Made by a program: the position numbers and the translations under genes. From Hypericibacter sp049323455 (lineage in GTDB: Bacteria; Pseudomonadota; Alphaproteobacteria; Dongiales; Dongiaceae), in NCBI GenBank assembly GCA_049323455.1, contig JBMONF010000038.1, positions 124,001 to 188,000 on the forward strand: a DNA stretch of 64,000 nt. Reading direction: 5' to 3'. Below are positions 1 through 8,852 of the stretch, in pieces. Within the stretch, counting starts at the first letter, position 1. Every line of letters begins with the position of its first letter. The notes under the pieces were generated by a model that worked only from the letters and a program-made list of their open reading frames with translations, ran no database searches and had not been told where the DNA came from.

Positions 1-34
1 CCGCAGCTTGTCAGCGAACGGGACGCGAGGGCCG

Positions 35-2284
35 TCATGATCCGCAATCTTCGCTGCCTTCGCACCAACGCCGCCAGGCCTCGCGGTAGCCGGCCTCGAG
101 CGCGCGCGCAAATCCTCCCCCGTCCATCAGCGGCGAGGCCGCCATGCGCGCCCTGAGCTCGGCCCGCCAGCGCCGGAGCCGGGCGCGGTCCTGGGCCAGC
201 GCCACCGCCTTCGCGACATAGTCGTCCGGGTCGCGCGCCAGGAGCGCGTCCGCGAGCCCGAGCGCGGAGAGCAGGCTCGCGCCGACGCGCCCTGCATGGG
301 CCCGGCCCTCGAGCGTCACCACCGGCACGCCCATCCACAGCGCCTCGCAGGTCGTGGTGGTGCCGTTGTAGGGGAACGGATCCAGCGCCACATCGATCCC
401 GTCGTAATCGGCGAGGCCTTCGCGGATCGTCGGGCGCCAGGCCGACAGCGCCAGGCGCGCCGGATCGACGCCCGCCCCGGCGAACATCGCGCGGGCCGCC
501 TCTGTCGCAGCCGCATAACGGAATTGAAGCGCCCGCAACTTGAGCCTGGCGCCGGGCACCGCATTCAAGATACGCGCCCAGAGCCGCGCCACGGCCGGAT
601 TGAGCTTCGGCGCCGTGTTGAAGCAGCCGAACACCGGCGCGCCTTGCTCCGCCGGACCCGTGAGCGCCGGATCGGGCGCGTCGGCCGGCGGGCGATAGCA
701 GAGGAAGCAGCGCGGCAGGCGCAGCAACCGCTCGGTGTGGTGCGCATCGGCGGCACCCGGCGGATCGGCCACGGCATCGGTGATGCGGCAATCGACGGTG
801 GAAAGCCCGGTGCTGTTGGGATAGCCCAGCCAGGCGACCAGGATCGGGGCCGGCTTCAAGGCGAGCAGCGAGGGGCGGCCACCATCGGTATGGCCGGCGA
901 GATCGATCAGGATGTCGATGGCGTCGCCGGCGACGAGGCGCGCGAGCGCATCGTCGTCGAGATGGCGCACCGGACGCCAGCCATCGACGAGCCCCTTGAT
1001 GCGCTCGGTGACGCCGTCCTCGGTCGGCGTATTGGAGTAGGCGATCACCTCCACCTGCGCGCGGTCGTGCGCGGCGAACAGCGGCTCGATGAAGAAGGCG
1101 CAGGAATGGGCCCGATAGTCGGGCGAGAGATAGCCCAGTTTCAAGCGCCGCTCCGGATCGCGCGACCGCTGGTTCCATGCCGTCGTTCCGGCGAAAGCAG
1201 GAACCCAGGGGGTAGGCGAGGTGCGATGGCCCTGGGCCCCCGCTTTTGCGGGGGCGACGGGAGGCCGTTCCGCCTTATCGGAACTCGCTCTGACCCGGGC
1301 GACGATGGCCGCGCCCAGGCGCCGGTGCTCCTGCGCCACGGCGGCGGGATCGAGATCGGGATCGTAGTTCAGCATCATCAACAAGGACGAAGCCGCCGCG
1401 ACGGATTCGGGCGAGGTCTCGACCGTGTAGCGCAGATGCTCCACCGCCTCCTCGCGGCGGCCGAGCTCGATCAGAAGGCTCGCCAGGCTGATGCGCGCGT
1501 CCGGATATTCCGGCTGGAGCTCCAGCGCCGTGCGGTAGCTGGCCTCCGCCTGCTCGGTCCGGGCCAAATCCTTGAGCGTCCGGCCGAGGTTGAAGTGGCT
1601 TTCGGGACGCGTCGGATCGAGCGCCACCGCGCGCTCGAGACAGGGGAGCGCCTCCTGCGGCCGGCGCAGCTCCACGAGGGCGACCCCGAGGTTGGTCTGC
1701 GCCTCGACAGAGTCGGGCTTGAGCGCCAGCGCGCGCCGGTAGCGGGTCGCCGCGTCTTCCGTCTTTCCCAGGGATTTCAAGGCATTGCCGAGGTTGTAAT
1801 GGGCCTCGGCACGGGTGCCGACGACCGCGATCGCGCGCTCGAACAGGGTCGCCGCTTCGGCCGGGCGGCCCTGCTGCAAGAGGGCGGTGCCGAGATTGTT
1901 GAGGGCGTCGAAATGCCGGGGGCTGAGCTCGAGCGTGCGCCGATAGGCGGCTTCGGCTTCGGCGAAACGGCCCAGCGCCTGCAGCGCCATGCCCTGCCAG
2001 AGATGGGCGTCGACGAAGCGCGGATTGAGTGCGAGCGCCGTCGCGATGTGGGCGAGCGCCGCCTCCGGCTCCCCGGCCTGGTGCGCCAGGAAGCCGAGCA
2101 GCCCGTGGGCCTCGGCCGCTCGGGGGAAGCGCGCGATCACCTGGCGATAGGCCGCTTCGGCTTCGCGCAGGCGGCCGGCGCGGTGATGCTGGACGGCGGC
2201 GAGAAACTCCGGCGGCGGACCGGGCGGGGCGGCTCGAACCCCGGACGCCTTCGACCCCCGGCCGGGCGGGCTGGTGCGGGACAT
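35..2284 (-). CDS. TPR repeat protein with SPINDLY/O-GlcNAc-transferase-like C-terminal domain
   Basis: The product is 749 residues. Residues about 25-310 are consecutive tetratricopeptide repeats, with repeated alanine-rich helices and xxxPxxxxAxxNLG patterns. From about 382 a GT41-type catalytic domain starts (LKLGYLSPDYRAHS) and runs to the UDP-binding region (DPFPYNGTTTTCEALWMGVP). By family it would transfer a sugar, probably GlcNAc, from a UDP donor to a protein; the substrate is unknown. The linker at residues about 342-368 is encoded by a palindromic repeat inserted in frame. The gene is divergent from a sulfotransferase gene, so a role in cell-surface or glycoprotein modification is possible but inferred. 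The ATG at 2284 gives a full-length protein. Confidence 0.88.
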   Translation of the reverse strand: MSRTSPPGRGSKASGVRAAPPGPPPEFLAAVQHHRAGRLREAEAAYRQVIARFPRAAEAHGLLGFLAHQAGEPEAALAHIATALALNPRFVDAHLWQGMALQALGRFAEAEAAYRRTLELSPRHFDALNNLGTALLQQGRPAEAATLFERAIAVVGTRAEAHYNLGNALKSLGKTEDAATRYRRALALKPDSVEAQTNLGVALVELRRPQEALPCLERAVALDPTRPESHFNLGRTLKDLARTEQAEASYRTALELQPEYPDARISLASLLIELGRREEAVEHLRYTVETSPESVAAASSLLMMLNYDPDLDPAAVAQEHRRLGAAIVARVRASSDKAERPPVAPAKAGAQGHRTSPTPWVPAFAGTTAWNQRSRDPERRLKLGYLSPDYRAHSCAFFIEPLFAAHDRAQVEVIAYSNTPTEDGVTERIKGLVDGWRPVRHLDDDALARLVAGDAIDILIDLAGHTDGGRPSLLALKPAPILVAWLGYPNSTGLSTVDCRITDAVADPPGAADAHHTERLLRLPRCFLCYRPPADAPDPALTGPAEQGAPVFGCFNTAPKLNPAVARLWARILNAVPGARLKLRALQFRYAAATEAARAMFAGAGVDPARLALSAWRPTIREGLADYDGIDVALDPFPYNGTTTTCEALWMGVPVVTLEGRAHAGRVGASLLSALGLADALLARDPDDYVAKAVALAQDRARLRRWRAELRARMAASPLMDGGGFARALEAGYREAWRRWCEGSEDCGS
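1181..1260. repeat. Palindromic repeat, family A, inside the OGT-like CDS
   Basis: This 80-bp element begins CGTCG and ends CGACG. It holds two hairpins, GTTCCGGC/GCAGGAAC and GCCCCCGC/GCGGGGGC, joined by CCCAGGG and CCCTGGG. It is translated in frame on the minus strand (APAKAGAQ ... WVPAFAGTT) between the TPR and catalytic domains. Copies of the same architecture occur elsewhere in the window. Confidence 0.85.
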
Positions 2285-2374
2285 GGGTTGGGCTTATAGA
2301 GCCTATCCCGGTCGGATGGAACGGGCTCGCGCCGGGACAACCGCGGCCGGCGAACGGTGGGGGAAACAACAGCG

Positions 2375-3211
2375 ATGGCGAAGATCGTGTGGATCGCCTC
2401 ATATCCCCGCTCCGGCCACACCTGGATGCGGTTCTTGCTCGCCAACCTGCTTTACGGCCGCGTCGAGAGCTCGGTGCGGCTGCAAGAGCTCGTGCCCGAC
2501 ATCCACCGTGGCGTCTCGGGGAGCCAGATCCACGGGAACCGCAAGACGCTGATCAAGACCCATTGGCGCTTCGTGCCCGACCTGCCGCTGCGCGAGGACA
2601 CGATCGGCGTGATCCACATCCTCCGCCATCCCCTCGACGTGCTGGTGTCGAACCTCAATTACGTGATGCTGCGAGGCAATCTGCCGCCGCAGTTGGCGAG
2701 CGAGGAGGCGCGGCAAGCGTTCGAGCGGCGCTGGATCGACGACTACATCGCGGCGGGCGGCTATTCACGCTGGCGGGAGATGGGGTTCGGCAGCTGGGAG
2801 GAAAATGTCGGCAGCTGGACGGAGGGCGCGCTGCCTTATCCGCGTCTCGTCCTGCGCTACGAGGACATGCGCGCGGACATCGCCGGCACGATGGCGAAAG
2901 TCGTGCGCTTCCTCGGCATCGAGGCCGACGACGCCACGCTCGGGGCGGCGATCGAACGCTCGTCCTTCCAAGCCATGCGCGCGCTCGAAGAGGAGGAAAT
3001 CGCCGAAGCGCGTCCGGGCATTTTCTTCGATCCCTCGCAGCGCGCTTCGCTCGCGGCCGGTTTGCGTTTCGTGCGCGGCGCGGGCAGGGACCCGCTGAGC
3101 CCCGCCCAACGCCAGCGCGCGCTCGAGCGGTTCGCCGCATTCATGGCTCGGCACGGCTATGGCGGAAACGACGCCTTAGAGCCCGGTCAGTTCGGCTTCG
3201 GCAACGGGTAA
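2375..3211 (+). CDS. Sulfotransferase family protein
   Basis: The product is 278 residues. It begins MAKIVWIASYPRSGHTW, the 5'-phosphosulfate-binding loop of PAPS-dependent sulfotransferases. A 3'-phosphate-binding segment follows (HILRHPLDVLVSNLNY), and a late LRYEDM motif is typical of the family. It should move sulfate from PAPS to a hydroxyl or amino acceptor that cannot be named. The ATG at 2375 is preferred over an upstream GTG at 2357, because GGGGGAAAC precedes it and the loop then falls at the N-terminus. Its 3' end overlaps by 25 bp a convergent gene of the same family, which suggests an inverted paralogous pair. Confidence 0.88.
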   Translation: MAKIVWIASYPRSGHTWMRFLLANLLYGRVESSVRLQELVPDIHRGVSGSQIHGNRKTLIKTHWRFVPDLPLREDTIGVIHILRHPLDVLVSNLNYVMLRGNLPPQLASEEARQAFERRWIDDYIAAGGYSRWREMGFGSWEENVGSWTEGALPYPRLVLRYEDMRADIAGTMAKVVRFLGIEADDATLGAAIERSSFQAMRALEEEEIAEARPGIFFDPSQRASLAAGLRFVRGAGRDPLSPAQRQRALERFAAFMARHGYGGNDALEPGQFGFGNG

Positions 3212-4029
3212 TAGCCGAAGCGGGCCATCTGCTCCTTGTGCGCCGCGACGATCGCCTCGATTTGCGCGGACGTCAGCAGCTCGCGCCATTGTCCCGCGCG
3301 CCCTTCGCGGAAGAAGCGTTCGGCTTTCTCGCTGCGCTCGCGGAAACCCCTCCGGGCTTCCTGGTTGCGCAGGCTGTCGAACGAGCTCTGCTCGATCGCC
3401 TTCAGCAGCCGGTGGCGGGGCGGATTGAGGCCGAGGAACCGCACCAGCGCCGCGAAGGCGCGCTCGGGCTCGGCCAGCATGTCCTCGTAGCGCATGACAT
3501 GCAGCCCGGGGTTCGGCCGCGCGGTCCAGCTACGGACATGCTCGGACCAGGAGCCGTACATGTGATAGACGTGCGCGGCCGTGGTCTCGCTTTGCATGCC
3601 GGGCTGGTTCATCTGTGCGATCGCGTCGTCGAGGCTCAGGCCGAAGTGGTGCGCGAAGGAGATGACGACGTCGAGCGGATTGCGCACCACATAGATCGCG
3701 CCGGCCGTGTATTCCATCGTGATCGTCGGCGTGCCGTGGGCCTCGACCAGCGCATGGTGCGTCTTGACGAACACGTTGTCGGGAAAGACCCCGGTCAGGA
3801 GCTTGTGCACCTTGGGGCGCAGCTGGGCGATCTCCTCGCGCGTCAGCTCCGTCACGGGGCGCGGGTCGATCTGCTGATACCAGCCGGCCGCCGAATCCGA
3901 GGTGCTGAAATCGACCAGCCGGTTGATGTCGTAGGGCTGGTTCGGGTCGCGGAACAGGTTGTGCAGGAAGGCGCGCAGCCAGGTGTTGCCCGATTTGGGG
4001 TAGGAGGCGAGCCAGACGATCTTGCCCAT
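3187..4029 (-). CDS. Sulfotransferase domain-containing protein
   Basis: The product is 280 residues. MGKIVWLASYPKSGNTWLRAFL is the PAPS-binding N-terminus, VVRNPLDVVISFAHH is the 3'-phosphate loop, and MRYEDM follows. It has the same architecture as the convergent upstream gene but a clearly diverged sequence, so it is a paralogue rather than a recent duplicate. The start is set at the ATG at 4029, just before the conserved loop; the open frame continues 31 codons upstream without family features. The acceptor is unknown. Sulfation of a surface glycan or lipid is a reasonable guess, given the glycosyltransferase next door. Confidence 0.87.
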   Translation of the reverse strand: MGKIVWLASYPKSGNTWLRAFLHNLFRDPNQPYDINRLVDFSTSDSAAGWYQQIDPRPVTELTREEIAQLRPKVHKLLTGVFPDNVFVKTHHALVEAHGTPTITMEYTAGAIYVVRNPLDVVISFAHHFGLSLDDAIAQMNQPGMQSETTAAHVYHMYGSWSEHVRSWTARPNPGLHVMRYEDMLAEPERAFAALVRFLGLNPPRHRLLKAIEQSSFDSLRNQEARRGFRERSEKAERFFREGRAGQWRELLTSAQIEAIVAAHKEQMARFGYYPLPKPN

Positions 4030-4347
4030 CGGTCGGTCGGCTTGGGTGGAAGGTGGTGGAACGGCCGGACACCCCCCTTGGGCGGGCGCTCGGGACGGAT
4101 GTCGCTCGTGGAGATATGGCAAGCGCGGCTCGGGCCGCCAAGGAAAATCGCCCGGCCGCCCATGGGGCGCCAGGGTCCGGGACGCTCCCCGCCCGCTCCG
4201 GAGCGGGGCGGCAGGGCGCGGCTTGCGACTGGCTGACGCAGGCGCCTTCCGCCGATTTCCGCGGGGGAGGCCCCGCCAGCCTTGACCCGCGATAGGGGCT
4301 CTGCTTTAAGCTTCCCCGCCGTTGCAACTGGTTAAAGGATCGCTGCC
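4030..4347. other. Divergent intergenic region with a weak promoter candidate
   Basis: There is no convincing gene in these 318 bases. Near the right end, TTGACC (4282-4287) is followed after 16-17 bases by CTTTAAG (4304-4310), a weak sigma-70-like pair that could drive the lipoprotein gene at 4348. The middle is GC-rich and holds short inverted repeats without a T tract. Confidence 0.35.
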
Positions 4348-4923
4348 ATGGCGAGCGGTCGGATCGAAGCCCCCGGCAGGAAGCGCGGCTGGCGCGTCGC
4401 CGTCGCCGCGGCGTTCGCCTTGCTGCTGGCGCCGGGCCTTTTCGGTTGCGCCTATGGCGACCCCGAGTCCCAGTATCCGGGCCTGCGTCGCAAGGGCCAG
4501 ACCACGCCGGCCTATGGCGATCAGGCGTCGATCTTCGGCGAGGGCGGGCTCAATCTCGGCACGCCCCAGCAACCCGGCGACGAGAGCGGCGGCGGGGCCG
4601 GCATCGGCGTCAACAGCTTCTTGTGGCGCGCCTCGCTCGACACCGTGTCCTTCATGCCGCTGGTGTCGGCGGACCCGTTCGGCGGCGTGATCATCACGGA
4701 CTGGTACTCGCCGCCGCAGACGCCGAGCGAGCGTTTCAAGGTCAATGTCTATATCCTCGGCCGCGCACTCAGGGCCGACGGCATCCGCGCGGCCGTGTTC
4801 CGCCAGGAGCTGCAGGGTTCCGCCTGGATCGACGCGCCGGTGGCGCCCTCGACGGCAACCGATCTCGAGAACGCGATCCTGACACGCGCCCGCCAATTGC
4901 GCATCGCGCAGACGGGCGAGTAG
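4348..4923 (+). CDS. DUF3576 domain-containing lipoprotein
   Basis: The product is 191 residues. A basic N-terminus (GRKRGWRVAV) and a hydrophobic stretch end in LFGC, a lipobox with the acceptor cysteine near residue 32, so it should be a lipoprotein. The rest matches the alphaproteobacterial DUF3576 family (NSFLWRASLDTVSFMPLVSA, then DWYSPP and FKVNVYILGR). This family commonly lies upstream of leuS-lptE, as here, which hints at an envelope role, but no biochemical function is established. The gene is followed after 58 bp by the oxygenase fusion on the same strand. Confidence 0.8.
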   Translation: MASGRIEAPGRKRGWRVAVAAAFALLLAPGLFGCAYGDPESQYPGLRRKGQTTPAYGDQASIFGEGGLNLGTPQQPGDESGGGAGIGVNSFLWRASLDTVSFMPLVSADPFGGVIITDWYSPPQTPSERFKVNVYILGRALRADGIRAAVFRQELQGSAWIDAPVAPSTATDLENAILTRARQLRIAQTGE

Positions 4924-4981
4924 CGGGCGAAGCGCCGGGCGCGAGACCTCGCGTCCGAGCCCTTGGCAAGGCGCGACAGGA

Positions 4982-6094
4982 ATGCCCTCCAGCGCCAGCG
5001 AAGCTCCGGCCCCGATTGGCCCGCCCGCGGCCGCGCTGGCTCCCGGCGATCGCGTCCCCAATTTCGTGCTGCCCGACCAGGGCGGCGCCTTCCGCGCCTT
5101 CTACGAACGCGCCCGCGGCAATCCGCTGGCCCTGGTGGTGCTGGCCGACCAGGCCGCCGCGGCCGAGCTCGAAGGGGCGGCTGCGAGCACGACGGCGCGC
5201 GAGGCGGCCGGCATCGACCTGATCGCGATCTCGCCGGAAGAGACGGGGCCGCTCAAGGCCATCGCCGAACGGCTCGGGCTGGCGGCACCGGTCCTGTCGG
5301 ATCCCAAGCGCAGCATCACCGGCGGGCTCGCCAAGGCCGCGGGGCTCGTGCCGGCGCCGGCGCTTTGGCTCCTGCTCGATCCCAACCAGCGTCTGCTCGA
5401 GGCGCGGGCGGGCGCCGGGCTGGCCGGCTGGGCGGTCGAGCGGCTGATCGAACTCCATCGGCCCGAGCCCGCGCAATGCTTGAGCTCGGCGGCGCCGGTC
5501 CTGATCGTGCCCAACGTGCTCGGCCGCGACATCTGCCGCGCCCTGATCGAGCGCTGGGAACGGCTCGGCCACGAGGAAGGCTCCGTCAGCTCGATCGTCG
5601 ACGGCGAGGAAGTGCGCCGCATCTATCACGGCATGAAGAAGCGGCGCGACCACGCCATCCACGACGAGGCGCTTCTGAAGACGCTGGTGGCCACGATCGG
5701 CCGGCGTATCGCGCCCGAGCTCGACAAGGCGTTCGGTTTCGGCAGCTTCCGCTTCGATCGCTTCATCGTCACCTGCTACGACGCCGAGCGCGGCGACTAT
5801 TTCCGCCGCCACCGCGACAATTCGAGCCCCGGCACGGCGGATCGGCGCTATGCGCTGACGCTCAACCTCAACAGCGAAGAGTATGAGGGCGGCGAGCTGC
5901 TGTTCCCGGAATACGGACCGCATCGCTACCGGCCCGGCACCGGCGGCGCGATCCTGTTCTCCTGCTCGCTGCTGCACGAAGCTCTGCCGGTGATGCGAGG
6001 ACGCCGCTTCACCTTGCTTTCCTTCCTGCGCGGCCCCGAGCGGGCCGCCGCGCTCGCGGGCGGCGGCCCGCGGAAGACCGCAAACCCTCGTTGA
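4982..6094 (+). CDS. 2OG-Fe(II) dioxygenase with N-terminal thioredoxin-fold domain
   Basis: The product is 370 residues. Residues about 20-155 look like a peroxiredoxin/AhpC-TSA fold (PGDRVPNFVLPDQGG, then LSDPKRSI and LLLDPNQRL). No cysteine occurs before residue 166, so the usual peroxidatic cysteine is absent. Residues about 170-350 form a prolyl-4-hydroxylase-like double-stranded beta-helix. H277 and D279 (HRDN) and H332 are the likely iron ligands, and R341 or R342 the probable 2-oxoglutarate contact. It is presumably an Fe(II)/2OG hydroxylase with a non-catalytic Trx-like accessory domain. The substrate is unknown. It lies between the DUF3576 gene and leuS. Confidence 0.8.
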   Translation: MPSSASEAPAPIGPPAAALAPGDRVPNFVLPDQGGAFRAFYERARGNPLALVVLADQAAAAELEGAAASTTAREAAGIDLIAISPEETGPLKAIAERLGLAAPVLSDPKRSITGGLAKAAGLVPAPALWLLLDPNQRLLEARAGAGLAGWAVERLIELHRPEPAQCLSSAAPVLIVPNVLGRDICRALIERWERLGHEEGSVSSIVDGEEVRRIYHGMKKRRDHAIHDEALLKTLVATIGRRIAPELDKAFGFGSFRFDRFIVTCYDAERGDYFRRHRDNSSPGTADRRYALTLNLNSEEYEGGELLFPEYGPHRYRPGTGGAILFSCSLLHEALPVMRGRRFTLLSFLRGPERAAALAGGGPRKTANPR

Positions 6095-6281
6095 AATCGC
6101 CGGATTTTCCGGCTTTTCCGGCGTTCTCCTCGCCGCGGCTTTGCTTGTCATTCCAGAACGGCTTCGCTAAAGCTACCTGCCCTATGGGATTTTCGGGGCG
6201 CGCTCGCGCGGGCGGCCCGCCCCGTCGCCCTCGATCCTCGATCCCCAAGGCCTGCATGCGCGCCCCGAACTCACGACCGGC

Positions 6282-8852
6282 ATGACGACCACACGCTACA
6301 ACTTCAAGGAAACCGAGCGGAAATGGCAGGCGGTCTGGGCCGAGCGCAACGCGTTCGCGGCCCGGCGCGACCCCGCCCGCCCGAAATACTACGTCATGGA
6401 GATGTTCCCCTATCCCTCGGGGCGCATCCATATGGGCCATGTGCGCAACTACACGTTGGGCGACGTGGTGGCGCGTTACAAGCGCGCGCAGGGCTTCAAC
6501 GTGCTGCACCCGATGGGTTGGGACGCCTTCGGGCTGCCGGCCGAGAACGCCGCCATCAAGGAAGGCGTGCATCCGGCCAAGTGGACTTACGAGAACATCG
6601 CCACCATGCGCGATCAGCTCAAGTCCATGGGGCTGTCGCTCGACTGGGACCGCGAGATCGCGACCTGCCATCCCGAGTACTACAAGCACGAGCAGCGCAT
6701 GTTCCTCGAGATGCTCGAGGCGGGGCTGGTCTATCGCAAGGAGTCGATGGTCAACTGGGATCCGGTCGATCAGACCGTGCTCGCCAACGAGCAGGTGATC
6801 GACGGGCGCGGCTGGCGCTCGGGCGCGCCGGTCGAGAAGCGCACGCTGGCACAGTGGTTCTTTCGCATCACCGCCTATTCCGACGAGCTTCTGTCCGCGC
6901 TCGCCAGGCTCGAGCGCTGGCCCGCCAAGGTCCGGCTCATGCAGGAGAACTGGATCGGCCGCTCCGAGGGCGCGCGTTTCTTCTTCCGCGTCAAGGGCTC
7001 GGACGAAACGATCGAGGTGTTCTCGACCCGTCCCGACACGCTCTTCGGTGCCGCGTTCGTGGCGCTCTCGCCCAACCACCCGCTGGCGGCGAAGCTCGCC
7101 GAAAAGGACGAAGCGCTTGCCGGCTTCATCGCCGAGTGCAACCGCATGGGCACCAGCGAGGCCGCGCTCGAAACCGCCGAGAAGAAGGGTTACGACACCG
7201 GGCTCGAAGCGATCCACCCCTTCGACGCCGGCTGGGCGCTGCCCGTCTATGTCGCCAATTTCGTTCTGATGGAGTACGGCTCCGGCGCCATTTTCGGCTG
7301 CCCGGCGCACGACCAGCGCGACCTCGATTTCGCGCGCAAATACAAGCTGCCGGTGAAGCCCGTGGTCCTGCCCAAGGGCGAGAACCCGGCGACCTTCGCC
7401 ATCGGCGAGGAGGCCTATGTCGGCGACGGCGCGATCTACAATTCCGGCTTCCTCGACGGGCTCGATGTGCCGAATGCCATCCGCGCCGCCATCGACAAGC
7501 TCAAGATGCTGAACCAAGGCGAAGGCACGGTCGCCTATCGCCTGCGCGATTGGGGCGTGTCGCGGCAGCGCTATTGGGGCTGCCCGATCCCGGTGATCCA
7601 CTGCGAAGCCTGCGGCATCGTGCCGGTGCCGAAGGGCCAGCTCCCGGTGCGCCTGCCCGACGACGTCACCTTCGACAAGCCCGGCAACCCGCTCGACCAT
7701 CATCCGACCTGGAAGCATGTGGCCTGCCCGGCCTGCGGCAGGCCGGCGCGGCGCGAAACCGACACCTTCGACACCTTCGTCGAATCCTCCTGGTATTTCG
7801 CGCGCTATTGCAGCCCGCGCTCGGCCAACGCGATGGACCGTGCCGAGGTCGATTACTGGCTCCCGGTGGATCAATATGTCGGCGGCGTCGAGCATGCGGT
7901 GCTGCACCTGCTCTATTCGCGCTTCTTCACCCGCGCGCTCAAGCGCTGCGGCTATCTCGGCATCGACGAGCCGTTCGACGGGCTCTTCACGCAAGGCATG
8001 GTCTGCCACGAGACCTATCGCGACGAGAACGGCGAGTGGCTGTTCCCGAGCGAGGTGCGCAAGGAAGGTGGCAAGACGGTCGCGGTCGCCGACGGCCGGC
8101 CCGTTTCCATCGGGCGCTCGGAGAAGATGAGCAAGTCGAAGAAGAACGTGGTCGATCCGACCCACATCATCGAGGCCTACGGCGCGGACACGGCGCGCTG
8201 GTTCATGCTCTCCGACAGCCCGCCCGAGCGCGATCTGGAATGGACCGAGGCCGGCGTGCAGGGCGCCTGGCGCTTCGCGCAGCGCCTCTGGCGCATGGCG
8301 GGCGAGGCGCTGCCGGCGATGACGCCCAAGGGCGCCGCCCGGCCGGCGTCGTTCGACGCGGCCGCCACGGCCTTGCGGCGCACCACGCACAAGACGATCG
8401 CCGCGGTCGGCGCGGACATCGAAGCGTTCCATTTCAACAAGGCGGTGGCGCGCCTCTACGAGTTCGCCAACGCGCTCGAGGATTTCGAGGCCGGGCCCGA
8501 AGGCGGCCGGCCCTGGGCCCTGCGCGAGGCCTGCGAGACGCTGGCCCTGCTGATCGGGCCGATGATGCCGCATCTGGCCGAGGAGATCTGGCAGGCCCTG
8601 GGACATGCCGAGCTTCTCTGCAACACGCGCTGGCCGGTTGCCGATCCGGCGCTCTTGCGCGAGGACAGCGTGACGGTGGCGGTACAGGTCAACGGCAAGC
8701 TGCGCGCGACCGTCGAATTGCCGCGCGACTGCAACGGCGCGGAAGCGGAGAAGACGGCGCTGGGCGATGCGCGCGTGCAGCGCGCGCTCGAGGGCAGGAC
8801 GCCGCGCAAGGTCATCGTCGTGCCGAATCGGATCGTGAATGTCGTGGTCTAG
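6282..8852 (+). CDS. leuS: Leucyl-tRNA synthetase
   Basis: The product is 856 residues, normal for the family. It charges tRNA-Leu with leucine in the cytosol. The HIGH-type motif HMGH is at residues 50-53 and KMSKS at 615-619, with the CP1 editing region between. A CxxC pair occurs at HCEACG and another at CPACG, as in zinc-containing LeuRS insertions. The ATG at 6282 follows the preceding gene by 187 bp, where TTGTCA near 6145 is a weak -35 candidate. The stop overlaps the lptE start by 14 bp, so leuS, lptE and holA are probably one transcript. Confidence 0.98.
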   Translation: MTTTRYNFKETERKWQAVWAERNAFAARRDPARPKYYVMEMFPYPSGRIHMGHVRNYTLGDVVARYKRAQGFNVLHPMGWDAFGLPAENAAIKEGVHPAKWTYENIATMRDQLKSMGLSLDWDREIATCHPEYYKHEQRMFLEMLEAGLVYRKESMVNWDPVDQTVLANEQVIDGRGWRSGAPVEKRTLAQWFFRITAYSDELLSALARLERWPAKVRLMQENWIGRSEGARFFFRVKGSDETIEVFSTRPDTLFGAAFVALSPNHPLAAKLAEKDEALAGFIAECNRMGTSEAALETAEKKGYDTGLEAIHPFDAGWALPVYVANFVLMEYGSGAIFGCPAHDQRDLDFARKYKLPVKPVVLPKGENPATFAIGEEAYVGDGAIYNSGFLDGLDVPNAIRAAIDKLKMLNQGEGTVAYRLRDWGVSRQRYWGCPIPVIHCEACGIVPVPKGQLPVRLPDDVTFDKPGNPLDHHPTWKHVACPACGRPARRETDTFDTFVESSWYFARYCSPRSANAMDRAEVDYWLPVDQYVGGVEHAVLHLLYSRFFTRALKRCGYLGIDEPFDGLFTQGMVCHETYRDENGEWLFPSEVRKEGGKTVAVADGRPVSIGRSEKMSKSKKNVVDPTHIIEAYGADTARWFMLSDSPPERDLEWTEAGVQGAWRFAQRLWRMAGEALPAMTPKGAARPASFDAAATALRRTTHKTIAAVGADIEAFHFNKAVARLYEFANALEDFEAGPEGGRPWALREACETLALLIGPMMPHLAEEIWQALGHAELLCNTRWPVADPALLREDSVTVAVQVNGKLRATVELPRDCNGAEAEKTALGDARVQRALEGRTPRKVIVVPNRIVNVVV

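Noticed and set aside
296..2299. Long plus-strand frame of 667 codons opposite the OGT-like gene
   Set aside because: It is arginine/glycine-rich with no domain, as expected for antisense frames in high-GC DNA; the minus-strand protein has clear TPR and GT41 motifs.
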